Part shown: positions 9,478 to 16,737 of the stretch, one piece after another
Layout of the letters: the number at the start of each line of letters is the position of its first letter
How positions within the stretch are numbered: position 1 is the stretch's first letter
Assembly (NCBI GenBank): GCA_958418185.1
Contig: CATZEP010000014.1
Span: 1 to 21,901, forward strand
Origin: an uncultured Collinsella sp.
Lineage (GTDB): Bacteria > Actinomycetota > Coriobacteriia > Coriobacteriales > Coriobacteriaceae
Length of the DNA: 21,901 nucleotides
Direction: 5' to 3'
Notes under the pieces: model-generated
What the model was told of the DNA's origin: nothing
What the model saw: only the letters and a program-made list of their open reading frames with translations
The model's database searches: none
Translations under genes and position numbers: made by a program

Positions 9478-9951
9478 ATGAATGCCCCCGACGTGCTCCA
9501 AAACATCCGCTCAAAACACCCCGTTGCATATGTGGTTCTCTATCTCTTTGTCGGCTGGGCATTGCTGGTTGTCATCACCCATGCCATAGCCTTTGGAGCA
9601 GAACTACTGATAGCCAGCTCGGGCCAGCCCGTCGTCAAATGGGAAGCGACCGATGAGTGCACCGACGGAACCCGAACCATTTACTACAACAGCCCGTCCC
9701 TCTACCAAGAGTTCAAGGTCAAGATAAAGGACTCCAAGATTGTCGATGCCGAACTGGGCTCTTTATTTACAATCGGAGCAACCGTCAACGCCGAGCAAGT
9801 CGAGTACACGGACAGCCATGCGACATATCGTATCGACCTCAGCATCCTAGGCCGACCGTCACGTGCCTGTCTGCTCGAATGCGATATACGCGGCACCACA
9901 CTACACATGTCCGAAATACAGATGCGCCCGGACAAAGAGATCTCTTCTTGA
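9478..9951 (+). CDS. Small single-pass membrane protein inserted between dnaX and ybaB
   Basis: A 157-residue protein I do not recognise. Residues about 15-46 form one hydrophobic transmembrane segment (VAYVVLYLFVGWALLVV). The remainder is a soluble domain of alternating strands with the patterns DGTRTIYYNSPSLYQEFKVKIKD and HATYRIDLSI, suggesting a small beta-rich fold, probably outside the membrane. TTTGGAGG precedes the ATG at normal distance and TATAAT lies upstream. It runs opposite to its neighbours and ends 21 bp from the dnaX stop, convergent, with no terminator between. Its codon use includes more A/T-ending codons (ATA, CTA, TCT) than the flanking genes, which supports later acquisition. 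The function is unknown. Confidence 0.75.
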   Translation: MNAPDVLQNIRSKHPVAYVVLYLFVGWALLVVITHAIAFGAELLIASSGQPVVKWEATDECTDGTRTIYYNSPSLYQEFKVKIKDSKIVDAELGSLFTIGATVNAEQVEYTDSHATYRIDLSILGRPSRACLLECDIRGTTLHMSEIQMRPDKEISS

Positions 9952-9972
9952 GCAGCGTACCCGCCCGCACAG

Positions 9973-12468
9973 TTACTCCACCGGTTTGAAGATGGTGGCC
10001 TGTCCAAAGACGTTGCGGATGAGGGCCTTGGCCTCATCCTCGGTCTGCGGGATGCTCGGGGCTGCGCCCTGGTGGCCGAAGGGACTGCCGGCGCCGGGGT
10101 TGGACTCCCAAGGGGCAGCGGGGGCGTCATCGCTTGTGGGAGCGGACGTCGCAGCTGCGGGAGCCGCGGCTGAAGCGGCAGGGCTGGGCGCAGGCACCGC
10201 GGCAGGCACGTCGAACGGAGGAAGATCCTCCCCGCTCGTATCGCCGGCGAAGCCGCCGACCATGGCGTCGTCGTAGGGCACCTGCTCGGATTCCCACGAC
10301 GCAGCCTGCGCAGACGGCTGAGTCTTGGAAGCGGACGCGCGCTCGGGCGCTCGGGGCGCGGGTTCGGTCGGGAGCTTACCCGTAGCGGGGGCGCCGGCGG
10401 GGTTGTCGGAGCGCAGCCAGGGGGCCTTGGCCAGGTCGGATGACTCGGGCGCAGGCGCGGCAGCGGGCTTGGGCGCGGGGACCGGAGCAGCCGGTTTGGG
10501 CGCAGCGGGTTCAGGCGCCGACGGGGTCGGTGCCGCTACCGGCGCTGCCTTTGGTTGCGTCGCGCTGGCGTTCGAGGATGCAGGGGCCGCCGAGGACACG
10601 GGTTGCGGGTCCGCAGATGCCGCAGCCCGTGCAGATGGAGAATGCTCCTCATGTTGAGGAGCCGGCGTGCCACCCCCATCCAAGACATAGTCGACGGTGC
10701 GACGACCGAAAACCGCACTGACTGTCGGCAAAAACACCGCCTGTGTATCAGCACGCCCGAGCATCTTGATAGCAAATGCCGTAGGGAACGAGACCGTGAG
10801 CTTAGAACCATCGTCTGCCGTAGCGCGAGCGTTCAACAGGAGAGCCGCATAAGAAGGTTGTTGGGCCTTGACGCGCTCGACGACCTCGGCCCATTTGCGC
10901 TGGAGCTCGCCGGCATCCTCAACCGCGGGGGTCTCGGCGGCGCCGGCGGCAGCAACCTGGGCGGCGTTGTTGAGCTGGGGCTTAGGTGCCGGAGCGGCGG
11001 CAGGCGCGGGAGCCGCAACGGGCTGAGACATCGGAGCCGATGCAGGCTGAGATGTCAGCGCGGCAGGCTTGGGGGTCGGCGCGGGCGCAGGCTGGGTCGC
11101 CGGAGCGGCAGCGCCTCGGTCCCAGGGCATGCCGCCCTGGCGCGCAGACGCAGCGGCGGGCACGGCAGATGCCACAGGAGCGGCAGCTCGGGCACCCGAG
11201 ATCAGTGTCGGCTGTTGCATCGCCGCAGGTGCAGCCGCGACAACCGCAGGCGCAGCACCTGCAGCAGCCACGCTCGCCGGCACCGCGGCGTTGGCAACCA
11301 TGGCCTCCAAGCGTGCCACGCGCTCGGCCAGGGCCTCAATGGTCAGATCGGCCTCGGGACGTGCCAGGCGCGTGCAGGCGATCTCGAGCACCAGGCGCAC
11401 GTCGCTCGCGCCCCTCATCTCCAGCGCGGCATCGTCGAGCACCGTCAGCACGCGGGCCAGACGGTCGGCCGGATGCTCGCCAAAGGCAGCAGCCTCGGCA
11501 GCAAGCGCCTCGGCCTGCTCGGCCCCGCCCTCAAACAGCTCGGCACGGGCACCGGCAACGCAGGCCACATACACGTCACGCACATGCGCCACCAGGTCGC
11601 GCGTCAGCTCAAGCAGGTCATTGCCCTCCTCGACCTGTGCGCGAATGAGCCCATAGAGCTCAGCAATATCACGCTCGGCGATGGCGCGCGCAAACTCGCC
11701 CAGAATCTGGTCCGAAACTTCGCCCAAAAGCGAGCGGGCATCGTCCGCGTGCACGGTACCGTTGCCGAAGACGCTCAGCTGCTCCAGCGTGGAGAGCGCG
11801 TCGCGCATGCCGCCCTTGGCATGACGCGCCACGATAGCCAGCGCCTCGTCGTCGTAATCGAAGCCCTCCTGCTCGCACACGTAGGACAGGCGATGCTCAA
11901 TATCCTCGTTGCCGATGCGATGAAAATCGAAGCGCTGGCAGCGCGAGAGGATGGTCTCCAAAATCTTTTGCGGGTCGGTGGTGCACAGCACAAAGATCAC
12001 GTGCGCCGGCGGCTCCTCGAGCGTCTTGAGCAGCGCGTTGAACGCCGCCGTCGTGAGCATGTGAACCTCGTCGATGATATAGATCTTGTACTTGCCGCGC
12101 ACCGGGGCAAAGTTGACGGAGTTGATGATCTCCTCGCGCACATTGTCCACGCCCGTGCGGCTTGCGGCATCGAGCTCGTAGACATCGGGGTGGTTGCCCT
12201 CGGCGATGAGCTCGCACTCCTCACAGGTGCCGTCGGGCATGCAGCCGCTTGCACCCTCGGCGCGCGCCGCCTCGGCGTTGCGACACAGTAGCGCCTTGGC
12301 CAGAATGCGCGCCATGGTGGTCTTGCCCGTGCCGCGCGGTCCGCAGAACAGGTATGCGTGGGACAGGCGCCCCTCGGTGATGGCGTGCTCGAGCGTCGAG
12401 ACGATATGCTGCTGGCCCACCACGGAGTCGAAGGTGAGCGGGCGATACTTTCGGTACAACGATTCCAT
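9973..12468 (-). CDS. dnaX: DNA polymerase III subunit gamma/tau
   Basis: An 831-residue clamp-loader ATPase that opens and loads the beta sliding clamp and links the replicase. Walker A GPRGTGKT is at residues 43-50, four zinc-type cysteines at 62, 76, 82 and 85, DEVH at 133-136, and SRCQRFDF supplies the sensor/arginine-finger region. Two long Ala/Pro-rich linkers (about 390-510 and 605-800) flank a compact region (about 520-600) resembling a tau-specific domain. The protein ends in a short conserved-looking tail (FGQATIFKPVE). I took the ATG at 12468 because the family N-terminus MESLYRKYRP begins there and GGGGGAG lies upstream. The reading frame stays open to 12942 but that extension is not DnaX-like. 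The usual dnaX-ybaB-recR order is interrupted by a plus-strand gene. The 115-bp divergent region to the next gene has TATAC-like boxes on both strands but no clear promoter. Confidence 0.96.
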   Translation of the reverse strand: MESLYRKYRPLTFDSVVGQQHIVSTLEHAITEGRLSHAYLFCGPRGTGKTTMARILAKALLCRNAEAARAEGASGCMPDGTCEECELIAEGNHPDVYELDAASRTGVDNVREEIINSVNFAPVRGKYKIYIIDEVHMLTTAAFNALLKTLEEPPAHVIFVLCTTDPQKILETILSRCQRFDFHRIGNEDIEHRLSYVCEQEGFDYDDEALAIVARHAKGGMRDALSTLEQLSVFGNGTVHADDARSLLGEVSDQILGEFARAIAERDIAELYGLIRAQVEEGNDLLELTRDLVAHVRDVYVACVAGARAELFEGGAEQAEALAAEAAAFGEHPADRLARVLTVLDDAALEMRGASDVRLVLEIACTRLARPEADLTIEALAERVARLEAMVANAAVPASVAAAGAAPAVVAAAPAAMQQPTLISGARAAAPVASAVPAAASARQGGMPWDRGAAAPATQPAPAPTPKPAALTSQPASAPMSQPVAAPAPAAAPAPKPQLNNAAQVAAAGAAETPAVEDAGELQRKWAEVVERVKAQQPSYAALLLNARATADDGSKLTVSFPTAFAIKMLGRADTQAVFLPTVSAVFGRRTVDYVLDGGGTPAPQHEEHSPSARAAASADPQPVSSAAPASSNASATQPKAAPVAAPTPSAPEPAAPKPAAPVPAPKPAAAPAPESSDLAKAPWLRSDNPAGAPATGKLPTEPAPRAPERASASKTQPSAQAASWESEQVPYDDAMVGGFAGDTSGEDLPPFDVPAAVPAPSPAASAAAPAAATSAPTSDDAPAAPWESNPGAGSPFGHQGAAPSIPQTEDEAKALIRNVFGQATIFKPVE

Positions 12469-12583
12469 GGGTGCTCCCCCGGGTATACTGAGTCTTGTTG
12501 CCGCGACGGCCATGCGGTCGCACGGCATACTGCATTCATAATAACCCGTACGGCGAGCCCGCCGCGATAGGAGTCCAAAGAGC

Positions 12584-13309
12584 ATGGCAGACGCAGAGAG
12601 CAACCTCGTTCCCTCCGAAGCAGCCGACCAGGTCGAGGTCGCGCTCGAGAAGCAGGCCGCAGCCGATGACGGCATCCTGTACCTCAACGAGTACCAGTAC
12701 GAAAACGACCTGGTCACCGACTTCGCCCGCCTGGTCGCCTCGCCCAGGCGTCGCGGCTCGCTGTATGTCGCCGCGGCAATTGCCGCGCTGCTCGGCATTG
12801 GCATGCTGGTGGCCGGCGGCAACTGGATCAAGTTTGGCGTCGTCCTGATCGTATTCGGCGCCTTTTTGGCCTGGTGGAGCAAAAACCTGCACCACACCCT
12901 CGCCCGTGACTTTATCGACGCCGTCGAGGCCGACGAGTCCATGGGTGGCCGCTATCGACGCGTCGCCGCCAACGAGGACGGCCTGATGGTTTGGGGCAAG
13001 AGCGGCAAATCGCAGTTCTTCCCGTTTGAAAAGCTCGACCACGTACTCGACGGCGAGCGCATCTTTGTAGCCATGTTCGCCGACCAGGGTGTGACTATCC
13101 CTAAGGACACCTTTGTCCGCGGCGATGCCGAGCAGTTTGGCACCTTCCTCAAGGCGCGCATCAACAAAAAACTCCGCATCGAGACCAAACGCAAGAAGAT
13201 GAAGGCAGAAAAGGCCGCTGCCGAAGCCAAGCAGGGCGACAAGGCCGACAAGCCCCAGGATAACAAGGGCAAGCGGCGCAAGCAGAAGAAGAGCAAGAAG
13301 AAGCGCTAA
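12584..13309 (+). CDS. Two-TM membrane protein with YcxB-like domain
   Basis: A 241-residue protein. An acidic N-terminal segment is followed by two adjacent membrane helices at about residues 58-100 (YVAAAIAALLGIGML and FGVVLIVFGAFLAWW). The cytoplasmic part (about 110-205) matches the pattern of YcxB-like domains: a strand-rich stretch ending FFPFEKLDHVL, then GVTIPKDTFVRGDAEQFGTFLKARI. The last 45 residues are extremely Lys/Arg-rich (KKMKAEK, KGKRRKQKKSKKKR), which could bind nucleic acid or acidic lipids. It is transcribed divergently from dnaX, with AGGAG and AAAGAG upstream of the ATG. The role of YcxB-like proteins is not established, so no function is assigned. No terminator is visible before the kinase promoter at 13365. 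Confidence 0.85.
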   Translation: MADAESNLVPSEAADQVEVALEKQAAADDGILYLNEYQYENDLVTDFARLVASPRRRGSLYVAAAIAALLGIGMLVAGGNWIKFGVVLIVFGAFLAWWSKNLHHTLARDFIDAVEADESMGGRYRRVAANEDGLMVWGKSGKSQFFPFEKLDHVLDGERIFVAMFADQGVTIPKDTFVRGDAEQFGTFLKARINKKLRIETKRKKMKAEKAAAEAKQGDKADKPQDNKGKRRKQKKSKKKR

Positions 13310-13364
13310 GGCCAAGCCAGACAGGCAGCCTCGCATCCCGCCATCCTCGCCATCCGCCTGAGCG

Positions 13365-13373
13365 TGCTACACT
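13365..13373 (+). promoter_or_regulatory. Extended -10 promoter of the cell-wall kinase operon
   Basis: TGCTACACT is an extended -10 element (TGn plus TACACT, four of six matches). The -35 region is poor, as is usual for this class. Transcription would start near 13380, about 75 nt upstream of the kinase ATG. No other promoter-like sequence stands out before the tightly packed genes that follow. Confidence 0.4.
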
Positions 13374-13453
13374 AGCAGCATCTATGCCACCGCGAACGGC
13401 TCGGCCCCGCGCCCGCCGCTCGCAAACGAACTTTAAACGCACGAGGGTTGGCC

Positions 13454-15307
13454 ATGCCGCTTTTCTCGCAACATACCGCCCGGTTCTCGCCGGACGTTCC
13501 CTTGGAGGGCACTAGCTCTCGCGAGCTGCTCAAGCGGTACCAGCCGCTCGAGACGCTTGCGACCGGCGGTTTTGGCTCCATCGAGATTTGCCGCGACACG
13601 CATCTGCGCCGTCGCGTGGCCATTAAGCGCATCCCCCTTATCAACGGCGCCGGCATGCCCGCCAGCGACATCATGGACGTGCTGCGCGAGGCGCATACCG
13701 CCGCCATGCTTCAACATCCCAATATCGTGCAGGTTATCGACTTTACGCACGACACCGCCTATGCCTACCTGGTCATGGAGTATGTCGACGGTATGTCGTT
13801 GGCCGAGTTTTTGCATCGCGTGGACGGCCACTCGCTCACCTTTGACGAGGCCGCGGCCATTGCCGACGCGCTGGGTCAGGCACTCACCTTTGCCCATGCA
13901 AACGGCGTGCTTCATCTGGACATAAAGCCCGCCAATGTGCTTATCGACCATTCGGGCAATGTAAAGCTCACCGACTTTGGCATGGCGCGGCTGTCGTCTG
14001 CCGGCGGCTTTGGCGGATCGCGCGGCGGCACCATCGGCTACATGCCGCCCGAGCAGCTCGACATCGAGACCGGCACGGTCGACGAGCGCGCCGATGTCTT
14101 TGCCCTTGCCTGCGTGATCTACGAGGGGCTGTGCGGCAGCGCCCCCTTTATGGCGGCCACGCCCGCCGACTCGCTCGACCACATCATCGGCGGCGCCACC
14201 TATCCCAGTGAGCTGATCCCGCACTTTCCCCCAGGGGCCGAGGCGGCGCTCATGAGCGCCCTCTCCCCCATGCCGCAAGACCGCCCCGATAGCATCGAGG
14301 CATTCTGCGACCGACTCCTTGCCGGCTTGGGGAGCGTGCGCGAAGGCCGTCGCAGCTTGGAGCAGATGGTAGGCGAGCTTTCGAATGACGAGTGCGCGGC
14401 AGATGATATCGAGCCATCGAGCTACGAGGATGACACCGTCGAGGTCGACCCCGCACTTGGCTGGGCGGGCACGCGCTGGGGCCGCGCACGCAATTACACC
14501 ATGCGCGGTATCTCGGCGCTCTCATGCGGAGCCTTCAGCTTTTTGCTTATGCAGACAGCCGGCGTCGCGGCGCTTCCCGGGCTGGCCGTGGCGGCCGTCG
14601 CCATTGGCGCGGCGGCAGGCTTGGCCCCGCAGATTGGCTCGGCCATCTCGGCCGTGGGCTTTTTGGTGCTCATGGCCAACGCCACCATGCAGGCGCAGGG
14701 CATCCTGTCGATGTTGCCGGTCGCGGTCATTTTTGCCGCTGCCATGTCCGGTTGGTGGATTGCTTGGGGACGCACCGAGGCAGCTGCGAGCACGACGCTC
14801 ACCTGCGCGCTTGCGCTGGGTTGCCTCACCGGCGACGCCCTCCTTGCCGCCGGAGCCGCCGCGAGCATCGCGGCGTTTTGGCTCGGCCCGGCAAGCGCCG
14901 CGGCAGCCACGGGCATGGGCGCACTCTTTGCCCGCCTTGCTGCAGCGGCTCTCTCTGCGGGAGGCGCACTGGGGCTTAGCAATGTCGCCGCAGCGCTGGG
15001 AGACGCGCTCCTTCTCGCTGCAATCGTGCTGGTTGCAGCAACAGCCGCGGCAACATCGCTGCTGCTCAATGCTCATGCCAAGCGCGCCGAGCAGGGATCG
15101 AACCTTGCCGCCATCGTCGCAATTGCCGTCGCCGGCATCGGCTCGGCCGTATCGTTTTGTCTTGCACACCATATGGAAATTGCCAGCCTTGCGGGCCCGG
15201 TCGTCGCCAAGGCAGCGGTTACGGGAATCCTATCCTCTATAATCGTCGGGATATGCCTTTATTTGCTCGGATACCAAAGAACCTATACGGAGAGTGATCT
15301 TTCGTGA
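13454..15307 (+). CDS. Membrane Ser/Thr protein kinase with large polytopic C-terminus (PknA-like position)
   Basis: A 617-residue Hanks-type kinase. The glycine loop ATGGFGS is at residues 36-42, the ATP lysine is Lys58 (VAIK), the catalytic loop is HLDIKPANV (His154, Asp156), DFG is at 174-176, and the activation segment ends in GYMPPEQL. The arginine of HRD is leucine, so this is a non-RD kinase, less dependent on activation-loop phosphorylation in other families. Residues 350 to about 610 hold roughly ten hydrophobic segments with no soluble extracellular domain. The ATG at 13454 has GAGGG six nt upstream; a TTG at 13448 is possible. The stop overlaps the GTG start of fhaA by four bases. 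Its place in an FHA/PP2C/SEDS-PBP operon suggests control of cell-wall growth or division, like PknA of mycobacteria, though PknA has one TM helix. Confidence 0.93.
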   Translation: MPLFSQHTARFSPDVPLEGTSSRELLKRYQPLETLATGGFGSIEICRDTHLRRRVAIKRIPLINGAGMPASDIMDVLREAHTAAMLQHPNIVQVIDFTHDTAYAYLVMEYVDGMSLAEFLHRVDGHSLTFDEAAAIADALGQALTFAHANGVLHLDIKPANVLIDHSGNVKLTDFGMARLSSAGGFGGSRGGTIGYMPPEQLDIETGTVDERADVFALACVIYEGLCGSAPFMAATPADSLDHIIGGATYPSELIPHFPPGAEAALMSALSPMPQDRPDSIEAFCDRLLAGLGSVREGRRSLEQMVGELSNDECAADDIEPSSYEDDTVEVDPALGWAGTRWGRARNYTMRGISALSCGAFSFLLMQTAGVAALPGLAVAAVAIGAAAGLAPQIGSAISAVGFLVLMANATMQAQGILSMLPVAVIFAAAMSGWWIAWGRTEAAASTTLTCALALGCLTGDALLAAGAAASIAAFWLGPASAAAATGMGALFARLAAAALSAGGALGLSNVAAALGDALLLAAIVLVAATAAATSLLLNAHAKRAEQGSNLAAIVAIAVAGIGSAVSFCLAHHMEIASLAGPVVAKAAVTGILSSIIVGICLYLLGYQRTYTESDLS

Positions 15308-16314
15308 ACTTCCTGAACATCTTCGAGGACCACGTGGCCGGCATCTTCGGTGCCACCCGTGCCCCGTTCTCCTTTAAGAAGCTTGCCAAGCAGGCCGCTC
15401 GCGACATGGAGGATCAGACTCTGGTGATCAACGGCGTCAACACCGCGCCGGCGCTCTATACCATCCTGATTGCCGCCGACGACGATCCCATGCTCGCCCC
15501 GTTCTATCCCGAGCTTTCGCGCGAGGTCCGCGAGTTTGTGAAAGCGCAGGCCGAAAAGCGCCGCTACGTCTTTGTCGGCGAGCCCCTCGTTCGCTTTATG
15601 ATCGACCCGCAGCTGCGCGGCGGCAAGTTCTCGGTCTTTGCCGAGAACGTCGATGCCCCCACGCTCGGTCGCCTGTACGAGGAAGAGCGCGCCTACCAAA
15701 ACGGCCTGGGCCAGAACAACTCCGCGGCAAGCCGTGCCGCCAGCGCCCCGCGCGCCGGCCAGCAGCAGTTTGCCGCCCCGCAGCAACACCCCGCTGCTAT
15801 GCCGCAGCAGCAGCCGGCACCTCGTGCTGCCACTCCCGACCCGCTTGCCGTGGCCGACCCCTTTGCGCCCAATATGCCCGACCCTGCCGCCGCACCCATT
15901 CCCGTGCCCCAAACCGTCTCGCGCGACGCGCTTGCCGGCATGGGCGGAGCCGCCGCGACCGGCGCCGCCGCTGGCCTTGGCGCCGCAGCCAGCATCGCCT
16001 CCAACATGGCAAGCTCTCGCGCCCCGCAGCGTCCGCTCGCCCAGCTCGTCGATGTCGTGAGCGGCGAGAGCCACGCCATCACCTCCGCACAGGTGACCAT
16101 CGGTCGCGAGCGCTCGGTTTCCGACATCGCCCTGCGCGACCCCAACGTGTCGCGCCGTCATGCCCAGCTCACCTTTACCGGCTCGGACTGGTCGATCGAG
16201 GACCTCAACTCCACCAACGGCACGCTCGTCAACAACCGTCGCATCACGCGCTGCCCGCTGCGCAACGGCGACCTGCTGACGTTTGGCCTGAGCACGTTCG
16301 AATTTAGGGGATAG
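15304..16314 (+). CDS. fhaA: FhaA-like protein (DUF3662 plus FHA)
   Basis: A 336-residue cytoplasmic adaptor. Residues 1 to about 135 match the DUF3662/FhaA N-terminal domain (FEDHVAGIFG start, FKKLAKQAARDMEDQ). A Gln/Pro/Ala-rich linker spans about 140-250. The C-terminal FHA domain has every key residue: Gly267-Arg268 (TIGRERS), Ser283, His286 (VSRRHA) and Asn305 (STNGT). FhaA proteins in actinobacteria bind phosphothreonine on wall-synthesis regulators, such as the MviN/MurJ pseudokinase domain in mycobacteria. The GTG start at 15304 overlaps the kinase stop (GTGA). GGAGAG lies about ten nt upstream. fhaB follows after six nt. Confidence 0.94.
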   Translation: MNFLNIFEDHVAGIFGATRAPFSFKKLAKQAARDMEDQTLVINGVNTAPALYTILIAADDDPMLAPFYPELSREVREFVKAQAEKRRYVFVGEPLVRFMIDPQLRGGKFSVFAENVDAPTLGRLYEEERAYQNGLGQNNSAASRAASAPRAGQQQFAAPQQHPAAMPQQQPAPRAATPDPLAVADPFAPNMPDPAAAPIPVPQTVSRDALAGMGGAAATGAAAGLGAAASIASNMASSRAPQRPLAQLVDVVSGESHAITSAQVTIGRERSVSDIALRDPNVSRRHAQLTFTGSDWSIEDLNSTNGTLVNNRRITRCPLRNGDLLTFGLSTFEFRG

Positions 16315-16320
16315 TCGCTT

Positions 16321-16737
16321 ATGAACATCGATATCGTCCTGTTTGCAGGCCGCATCGTCCTGGTCGTTCTGCTTTATATCTTCCTGTTTGCCGTCATGAA
16401 GACCGGCGTGGGGCTCGTCCGCGGCCAGCGCCGCGACTCGGCCATCTGGACGATCGATGTGGACAAGGGCCCGCGCGGCATCCGCGGCATCCACGTGGAT
16501 ATGCTCGGCCCCGTCATCGTCGGCCGTTCGCCGTCGTCGGACATCTGCATCAACGAACCGTTTGTCTCGGCCTCGCATGCGCGTTTTTCGCTGCAGGGTC
16601 CGGCACTTATTATCGAGGACCTCAACTCGCTTAACGGCACGCTCGTCAACGGCCGCCAGCTGGTGGAGCCCGCAACGCTGCGCGAGGGCGACGAAGTCCA
16701 GATTGGCGACGTGGTCATGAAGGTGAACCGTCGATGA
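16321..16737 (+). CDS. fhaB: FhaB/FipA-like membrane-anchored FHA protein
   Basis: A 138-residue protein with one N-terminal transmembrane helix (about residues 5-27, IVLFAGRIVLVVLLYIFLF) and a cytoplasmic FHA domain filling the rest. Key residues are intact: Gly68-Arg69 (VGRSPSSD), Ser83, His86 and Asn105 (LNSLNGTLVNG). Length and architecture match FhaB/FipA, which in mycobacteria links kinase signalling to the divisome. It starts six nt after fhaA and its stop overlaps the phosphatase start by four bases (ATGA, 16734-16737), so translation is coupled. Confidence 0.94.
   Translation: MNIDIVLFAGRIVLVVLLYIFLFAVMKTGVGLVRGQRRDSAIWTIDVDKGPRGIRGIHVDMLGPVIVGRSPSSDICINEPFVSASHARFSLQGPALIIEDLNSLNGTLVNGRQLVEPATLREGDEVQIGDVVMKVNRR

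Noticed and set aside
12469..12942. Upstream in-frame extension of dnaX by 158 codons
   Set aside because: The family N-terminus (MESLYRKYRP) with a ribosome site begins at 12468, and the extension overlaps the divergent gene at 12584.
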